64,000 nucleotides of DNA from Salinimicrobium nanhaiense (lineage in GTDB: Bacteria > Bacteroidota > Bacteroidia > Flavobacteriales > Flavobacteriaceae), in the NCBI GenBank assembly GCA_012038135.1, contig JAAVJQ010000003.1, positions 124,001 to 188,000 on the forward strand. The letters run 5' to 3'. Position 1 is the stretch's first letter. Every line of letters begins with the position of its first letter. The notes below the pieces were generated by a model that ran no database searches, was not told the origin of the DNA, and worked only from the letters and a program-made list of their open reading frames with translations. The position numbers were made by a program, and so were the translations under genes. This document shows, in pieces, positions 59,692-64,000 of the stretch.

Positions 59692-59958
59692 CTAAGGGAA
59701 TACCTTATAAATATCATTCCGCTTCACAAAACGTTGCAAGCTGAGGGTTCCGTTATTGTGGTATAGACCCAGCCTGTAATTTCCTATTCTTATACGATAG
59801 GCAGTAGGATGTCCCGAAATTTTTTTCACTCCTTTTATGTCAGATAAAGACTGTTTTTCTTTTAATTCCTGGATTACTGATTTTAAAGCGGCTTTTATAT
59901 TTTTCTCCTTAAGCTTCTCAAGATCTTTTTTAAATTTTCTGTTATAACTAATGATCAT
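59692..59958 (-). CDS. RelE/YafQ-type mRNA interferase toxin
   Basis: An 88-residue basic protein: IISYNRKFKKDLEKLKEKN, then ISGHPTAYRIRIGNYRLGLYHNNGTLSLQRFVKRNDIYKVFP. The pattern is that of RelE-family toxins, which cut mRNA on the ribosome. Arg and Lys residues near the end fit the active region. It overlaps the antitoxin gene by 4 bp. Confidence 0.85.
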   Translation of the reverse strand: MIISYNRKFKKDLEKLKEKNIKAALKSVIQELKEKQSLSDIKGVKKISGHPTAYRIRIGNYRLGLYHNNGTLSLQRFVKRNDIYKVFP

Positions 59959-60212
59959 TCATCCAGAAGTTTAAAAATTTCCTCTTCAGAAACTTCGTCA
60001 TCGTGATCATTTTGTTGCATTAGTAAAAGCAATCCCAGGTCTTCCTTTTCTTCTTCTGTCAATTGCTCAAATCTTTCCAGCTCCTTAGTTCTAACATACT
60101 GCGTCACGGCTTCCTCAAGGATTGCTTTGACACTTTTGTTTTCATAGGCAGAAATCAGTTTGATCTTCTTAATAATGCTTTCATCAACATCAATGTTTTT
60201 TCTCATAATCAT
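59955..60212 (-). CDS. Antitoxin of the RelE-type module
   Basis: An 85-residue protein. The N-terminal NIDVDESIIKKIKLISAYENKSVKAILEEAVTQYV is a ribbon-helix-helix type DNA-binding part, and the acidic C-terminus (EVSEEEIFKLLDE) should wrap the toxin. Iterated operator palindromes lie directly upstream, so the pair regulates itself. Confidence 0.82.
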   Translation of the reverse strand: MIMRKNIDVDESIIKKIKLISAYENKSVKAILEEAVTQYVRTKELERFEQLTEEEKEDLGLLLLMQQNDHDDEVSEEEIFKLLDE

Positions 60213-60221
60213 GGAGCTTGA

Positions 60222-60262
60222 TATACATAATGTATAAAGTATACATAATATACAAATGTATA
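60222..60262 (-). promoter_or_regulatory. Iterated TATACA operator of the RelE-type module
   Basis: TATACAT-A-ATGTATA (60222-60236), GTATA-CATAA-TATAC (60239-60253) and TATACA-AA-TGTATA (60249-60262) are perfect inverted repeats in series, 10 bp before the antitoxin ATG. This repeated layout is typical of ribbon-helix-helix antitoxin binding. Confidence 0.8.
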
Positions 60263-60393
60263 AAAATTGTTTTGATAATTGTTGTTATAATTATCAAAAA
60301 CGGAATTTATTTGTTGACGCTGTTTGTTGGATATTTGTTTCAGGAAAGAGGACTGTGACGGACTATTTAATTTGTGCTAATACAGATCTCTCC

Positions 60394-60441
60394 AGACCTA
60401 ACAGGTTTCAAAAACCTGTTAGGTCTAAAAGCCTATATTTG
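60394..60441 (+). promoter_or_regulatory. Hairpin repeat next to the phnA -7 element
   Basis: AGACCTAACAGGTTT (60394-60408) and AAACCTGTTAGGTCT (60412-60426) form a perfect 15-bp hairpin. TATATTTG (60434-60441) is an exact -7 match 18 bp before the ATG at 60460, so the hairpin occupies the -33 area. The remainder of 60263-60393 has no gene. Confidence 0.6.
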
Positions 60442-60459
60442 TAGGTAAAATACTCATTC

Positions 60460-61035
60460 ATGCACCTCGAACAAGAGTTATTTCAAAGAAGCGGATCCCA
60501 ATGTGAACTTTGTGGTTCTAAAGAAGACCTTCAGGTATATGCAGTGCCCGATTCTCCAGTCGGAGCGAAAGATCACATCCTCATTTGCGGGACCTGTAAG
60601 GAACAGATTAAAGATCCCGAAAAAATTCAACCCAATCACTGGCGTTGTCTAAATGACAGTATGTGGAGCCCTGTGCCTGCAGTACAGGTAATGGCTTGGC
60701 GTATGCTCAACAGATTAAAAGGAGAAGGCTGGCCGCAGGACCTTCTTGACATGATGTACATGGAGGAGGAACAGCTTGCATGGGCCAGAGCCGGACAAAT
60801 GACAGTTGAAAGTAGCGGCGGAGTTGTTCATAAAGACAGTAACGGAGCCACTATAGAGGCAGGTGATACTGTTGTTCTTATAAAAGATCTTCCCGTGCGC
60901 GGCTCAAGTATGGTAGCAAAAAGAGGAACAGCTGTAAGAAGAGTTTCTTTGGTACACGACAATCCGGAGCAGATCGAAGGGAAGGTGGAAGGGCAGCAGA
61001 TCGTGATCCTTACCAAGTACGTCAAAAAGGTCTAA
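60460..61035 (+). CDS. PhnA/YjdM domain protein
   Basis: A 191-residue protein. CELCGSKEDLQVY with ICGTCKEQI forms a zinc ribbon; the C-terminal part has the PhnA core GATIEAGDTVVLIKDLPVRGSSMVAKRGT followed by VEGQQIVILTKYVKKV. Despite the name it is not shown to act on phosphonates. It is transcribed alone, closed by three hairpins. Confidence 0.87.
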   Translation: MHLEQELFQRSGSQCELCGSKEDLQVYAVPDSPVGAKDHILICGTCKEQIKDPEKIQPNHWRCLNDSMWSPVPAVQVMAWRMLNRLKGEGWPQDLLDMMYMEEEQLAWARAGQMTVESSGGVVHKDSNGATIEAGDTVVLIKDLPVRGSSMVAKRGTAVRRVSLVHDNPEQIEGKVEGQQIVILTKYVKKV

Positions 61036-61040
61036 TGTAG

Positions 61041-61159
61041 AGCCGCGGAATATCCGCGGCTTCAATTGTAAAGAAGATATAAAAAACAGAGGCGCGGAAA
61101 ATCCGCGCCTTTACTATTACAGGATTAGACCTAACAGGTCTCTGAGACCTGTTAGGTCT
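61041..61159. terminator. Three hairpins between phnA and the M56 gene
   Basis: GCCGCGGA-ATA-TCCGCGGC (61042-61060), GGCGCGGA-AAA-TCCGCGCC (61091-61109, followed by TTT), and AGACCTAACAGGTCTC with its complement (61127-61159). All are perfect stems and can stop both convergent transcripts. The last belongs to the same hairpin family as those at 60394 and 63729. Confidence 0.75.
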
Positions 61160-61165
61160 GTAATG

Positions 61166-62992
61166 CTACCTTTTTTTATCCGATAATCTCACTGTCTTTC
61201 CTGAAGCGTTTTCCTCTACCTGTACGCTAAGGTTTTTTCCATTGTTTTCTTTTACTACCTCAAGTGCCTTTTCGCCAGTTACTTTATTTCCATTGAGATA
61301 GAATTCGGCACCCTCTTCTATCCAGCCTTTGACTGCCTCAATGGGAGAAGGCGGTGGCGGTGGAGGCATTGGTACATCAATATTTTGAGGTACCGGTGGC
61401 GGAGGAGGAGGAAGAGGTATTTCGCCCTCCTTGGGAGTTGGGGGAGCCGGAGGTGGGGGAGGTGGTGAAACTGAAGGATCAGAAAATTTCATGCTGCCAG
61501 CTCTAAAGTTCGAGGATTTGGCCTTGTTGTCATCTTCCCTAAAAATTAGTGTATCGGCTTCAAATATAAGTCTGTTACTCTTTTTTGAACTGGCAGGTTT
61601 TTCATCTGTCCGAACTGGAGGCACTTTGAATTTTCGTTTCTCCGCTTTTTCCCTTTGCTGAGGTGTCATTACACTGTAGATATAATTCATTCTTTGCAGG
61701 TCCTCATTTTTGATTGTTGAGTTATTTTCAGAATTATAATGCTTGACAAGTCTATCATATTCCTTCAGCATAGCTTGTGTGGCTTTTTCCTGGACTTCTT
61801 CCCCACCATTTTCAGGTATTCCAATGAGAGTGACTTTCGGTCGGGTAATGCCATAATGATAAAGCGATCTTTTTACATCATTGACCCATCCTACGGGAAA
61901 TTCTTTAGTGGTTGAAATCTCAGCCGAAATCATCTTACCGCGTTCTTCCGGAGGAATATGAGAATTTAATTGATCCAACATTCCCGGTAGCTCATCGTAA
62001 GAAATAGTATTTCCGTTGAATAAAAGCTGTTCTTCAGAAATCATCCTGATATTGATATCTTCGGTGATAACGATGGTATCGCCGGAGGGAAGAACTGAAT
62101 AATTTGTCTTCTGCTCAAGTTTTCCGGAATCTTGTTTTAAAAGGGTTTTCTGAGTGCTAAAACTGTAGACAAGTACAGCCAATAAAGGCAGGAGAATCAG
62201 ACTTTTGGCCCACACCATTCTGCTTGAAGTGTTTGTTTTCATAACTGTAAATCGTTTTTTGATTGATTGATAATTGATTGGATTAACAAGACTGCTGTCG
62301 AAGGCATTTGATGAGAATGCCAGCAAGGTCTTTTGATATGCTGAAGTTGGAATACCGTTTTTAAGAACAGCACGGTCTGCAAGGAATTCGTGGTTTAGTC
62401 GAATAGCTTTTTTTACCATGTAAAGCACCGGATGGAACCAGAAAATAATTAGTAGCAACTCCATGAGGAGGATATCTGCGCTGTGCCTTTGATCTGCATG
62501 TGCCTGCTCATGCTGAAAAACTTCTTCCGGAATTGCGTCCTCGTCGTATTTCCTTTTGTTTAGGAAGATGTAATTCCAAAAGGTATGCGGTGCCAGTTTT
62601 TCCTGAAGGAGGACGTTGGTTGTCTGTCCGGATCTGACTTTTGGATTTCTTTTGATCCTGAGTAGAATGACCTTCAGGTTTAGAATAAATTTGATCCCAA
62701 AAAACAGGAAACCCATTCCGTAGAGGCCCCATAGCAGGTAAGATATTGTAGAGGTTTCTTCTACGGAAGAAGTTGTACCGGCAAATTCATGCTGAAATAT
62801 TAAAGCAGATTCCCCCGGGATAGATTCTACATAGCTTGTAAATGTGATCCACGGAATTACAAATGAAATTAAAACTGCAGCTAAAAGATACCATCTTTTA
62901 AACACATGCATGTTTTCCTTCTCCAAAAGGAATTTGTAGAAAACCATTAGGATCGCCAGGCAGGCAGCCGATTTTAAAAAGTACATTTCCAT
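61166..62992 (-). CDS. M56 (BlaR1-like) sensor protease with proline-rich region
   Basis: A 608-residue protein. Helices near 5-20, 35-50 and 85-112 frame a zinc protease core with HEQAHADQRH (161-170) and NHEFLADRAVL. A fourth helix lies near 265 (SLILLPLLAVLVYSF). The large extracytoplasmic part has several proline runs (SPPPPPPAPPTPKEG and similar) and ends with a small domain EGAEFYLNGNKVTGEKALEVV. No penicillin-binding domain. It is the partner of the BlaI at 62995 (2 bp gap), a second module of the type seen at 42.4 kb. Confidence 0.85.
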   Translation of the reverse strand: MEMYFLKSAACLAILMVFYKFLLEKENMHVFKRWYLLAAVLISFVIPWITFTSYVESIPGESALIFQHEFAGTTSSVEETSTISYLLWGLYGMGFLFFGIKFILNLKVILLRIKRNPKVRSGQTTNVLLQEKLAPHTFWNYIFLNKRKYDEDAIPEEVFQHEQAHADQRHSADILLMELLLIIFWFHPVLYMVKKAIRLNHEFLADRAVLKNGIPTSAYQKTLLAFSSNAFDSSLVNPINYQSIKKRFTVMKTNTSSRMVWAKSLILLPLLAVLVYSFSTQKTLLKQDSGKLEQKTNYSVLPSGDTIVITEDINIRMISEEQLLFNGNTISYDELPGMLDQLNSHIPPEERGKMISAEISTTKEFPVGWVNDVKRSLYHYGITRPKVTLIGIPENGGEEVQEKATQAMLKEYDRLVKHYNSENNSTIKNEDLQRMNYIYSVMTPQQREKAEKRKFKVPPVRTDEKPASSKKSNRLIFEADTLIFREDDNKAKSSNFRAGSMKFSDPSVSPPPPPPAPPTPKEGEIPLPPPPPPVPQNIDVPMPPPPPPSPIEAVKGWIEEGAEFYLNGNKVTGEKALEVVKENNGKNLSVQVEENASGKTVRLSDKKR

Positions 62993-62994
62993 GG

Positions 62995-63360
62995 CTATTT
63001 GTTTTTAATTTCCTTATCAATAAGATTCCTTAAATCTTCCAGCTCCTGCTTGCTCAGGTTGGTTTCCTTTGTAAAGAAAGAGGCAAATTGCGAGGCAGAA
63101 TCGTTGAAGAAATTTTTGATCATTCCGTTGACCTGCTTTGAAAAGTAATCTTTCTTCTTTACCAGCGGAAAATATTCCCTGGACCTGCCGTATTGTTTGT
63201 AATCGACAAAGTTCTTATCCTGCATGCGCTTTAGCAGGGTGGCCACAGTGGTTTGAGCAGGTTTTGGTTCTGGATAGGCGTCGATGAGATCTTTCATAAA
63301 AGCTTTATCCTTCTTCCAGAGGATCTGCATGAGTTGTTCTTCGGCTTTGGATAACTGCAT
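62995..63360 (-). CDS. BlaI/MecI/CopY family repressor (second module)
   Basis: A 121-residue winged-helix protein: LSKAEEQLMQILWKKDKAFMKDLIDAYPEPKPAQTTVATLLKRMQDKNFVDYKQYGRSREYFPLV. The recognition helix (QTTVATLLKRM) differs from that of the first module (YNTVSTIVRIL), and so do the upstream palindromes, so the two modules probably do not cross-regulate. Confidence 0.88.
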   Translation of the reverse strand: MQLSKAEEQLMQILWKKDKAFMKDLIDAYPEPKPAQTTVATLLKRMQDKNFVDYKQYGRSREYFPLVKKKDYFSKQVNGMIKNFFNDSASQFASFFTKETNLSKQELEDLRNLIDKEIKNK

Positions 63361-63384
63361 TTGTTCTACAAGATTAGATGTATA

Positions 63385-63426
63385 TCTACAAATGTAGAAT
63401 AAATATTTAATTCTACAAGCGTAGAA
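63385..63426 (-). promoter_or_regulatory. CTACA-type operators of the second BlaI module
   Basis: TCTACA-AA-TGTAGA (63385-63398) and TTCTAC-AAGC-GTAGAA (63411-63426) are perfect inverted repeats with the classical BlaI core TACA-NN-TGTA in the first. They lie 25-66 bp upstream of blaI. A further half-site TTCTACA is at 63364-63370. Confidence 0.78.
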
Positions 63427-63483
63427 GGGAAAAACTTGTTGCCTGAACCTGGGATAAGATCCTAATTTCCTTTCAAATACCCG

Positions 63484-63761
63484 CTGTCAGGGTTTAGAAC
63501 CGCTGACAGGGGTGGATTAAAAAAAGACCTGCAAGGTTTCCGATCCTTGTAGGTATAGACAAAAAAACCTACAAGGTCAAAAGAAAACCTTGCAGGTTTC
63601 ATGGTTTCTCGTCAACTTCTGTCAGGACATAAAGCCGCTGACAGGGTCATCACATGTGAACATTAGCCGCTGTCAGGACATAAAGCCGCTGACAGGGTTA
63701 ACTGAGATTAAAAGTAAAAGGTAAAAAAAGACCTCACAGGTTTTAGAAACCTGTGAGGTCT
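63484..63761. repeat. Six hairpin repeats in 280 bp
   Basis: CTGTCAG/CTGACAG pairs occur at 63484-63509, 63619-63643 and 63670-63694; CCTGCAAGG/CCTTGTAGG at about 63527-63553; CCTACAAGG/CCTTGCAGG at about 63567-63598; and AGACCTCACAGGTTT/AAACCTGTGAGGTCT at 63729-63761. Between 63773 and 63801 a CACTGATCACTGACC simple repeat runs into the M20 stop codon. No gene is seen. Confidence 0.78.
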
Positions 63762-63798
63762 GAGTTGAATGAGCTGATCACTGATCACTGACCACTGA

Positions 63799-64000
63799 TC
63801 ACTTTTTTTCCGCTTGCTTCAGCTTTGTAAAATGCTTGAAGAAATATGGAATGGTTTCAATTCCTTTTAAATAATTCCAGGTCCCGAAGTGTTCATTCGG
63901 GGAGTGGATGGCATCGGTGTCGAGTCCGAAGCCCATAAGGATGGTCTTGCTCTTCAGCTCCTTTTCAAAGAGGGAAACTATAGGAATGCTTCCGCCACTG
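63799..64000 (-). CDS. M20 family peptidase/dipeptidase, C-terminal fragment
   Basis: The last 66 or so codons of a gene that enters from the right edge. SGGSIPIVSLFEKELKSK, then LMGFGLDTDAIHSPNEHF, is the characteristic C-terminal part of M20 dipeptidases, where the His in IHSPNE is a zinc-site residue. It ends QAEKK and TGA (63799-63801). The N-terminal catalytic part lies outside the window. Confidence 0.85.
   Translation of the reverse strand, partial: SGGSIPIVSLFEKELKSKTILMGFGLDTDAIHSPNEHFGTWNYLKGIETIPYFFKHFTKLKQAEKK

Overview
The window looks like a chromosomal segment from a member of the Bacteroidota, most likely family Flavobacteriaceae. This is inferred from gene content and signals, not from a marker phylogeny. 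Supporting features are the promoter form TAnnTTTG, frequent TTG starts without Shine-Dalgarno sequences, the fused ccoN-ccoO gene, BlaI/M56 peptidase pairs, a DUF2723 protein, and intergenic hairpin repeats of the kind common in this phylum. About 60 protein-coding genes and one tRNA-Gln can be supported.

Layout. 1-5.6 kb: glycosylasparaginase with a sugar transporter, a phosphoesterase, a cysteine-less thioredoxin, a dienelactone hydrolase and a polysaccharide deacetylase. 5.6-9.8 kb: a large DUF2723 membrane glycosyltransferase, tRNA-Gln and a small unknown gene. 10-13.7 kb: an AsmA-like protein, then a radical SAM DNA-repair-type gene and its usual partner. 13.7-34.5 kb: a respiratory region for low oxygen, with hemN, a group III truncated hemoglobin, a Crp/Fnr regulator, thioredoxin, CoA-transferase, two YceI proteins, a barrel porin, the cbb3 oxidase operon (ccoS-NO-Q-P-G-cupin-H-TauE/SafE), copper nitrite reductase fused to cytochrome c (nirK) with a nirV-like gene and a SCO copper chaperone, and ccoI. 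34.6-46.5 kb: YihY, a Na+/H+ antiporter, a LexA/CI-like self-cleaving repressor, a cluster of tiny lipoproteins beside an EF-hand lipoprotein, a coiled-coil membrane protein, a response regulator, a BlaI/M56 module and a DUF433/DUF5615 toxin-antitoxin pair. 46.5-64 kb: repeat-rich spacers between an outer-membrane protein, a GT2 glycosyltransferase with a flippase-like partner, ruvC, a four-helix-bundle gene set between inverted repeats, hemW, a toxin-antitoxin locus whose toxin is interrupted by a stop codon, a membrane-anchored MutS-like ATPase, a DUF885 peptidase, a RelE-type module, PhnA, a second BlaI/M56 module and the end of an M20 peptidase.

Two regulatory patterns tie the genes together. 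First, six promoters in the respiratory region (hemN, the hemoglobin operon, yceI-porin, the cco operon, nirK and ccoI) each carry an FNR-type box TGAY-N4-RTCA (one copy degenerate) that continues as TCATA toward the gene. In all six the box is centred exactly 29.5 bp upstream of the first base of the -7 element, so they read as one regulon. The Crp/Fnr protein encoded inside the region is the natural candidate regulator. Second, the palindrome GGAA-WWW-TTCC occurs twice in front of the radical SAM repair pair and once in the promoter of the LexA/CI-like repressor, suggesting a damage-type regulon.

All positions were read by eye. Function calls rest on motif recognition; no database search was run.
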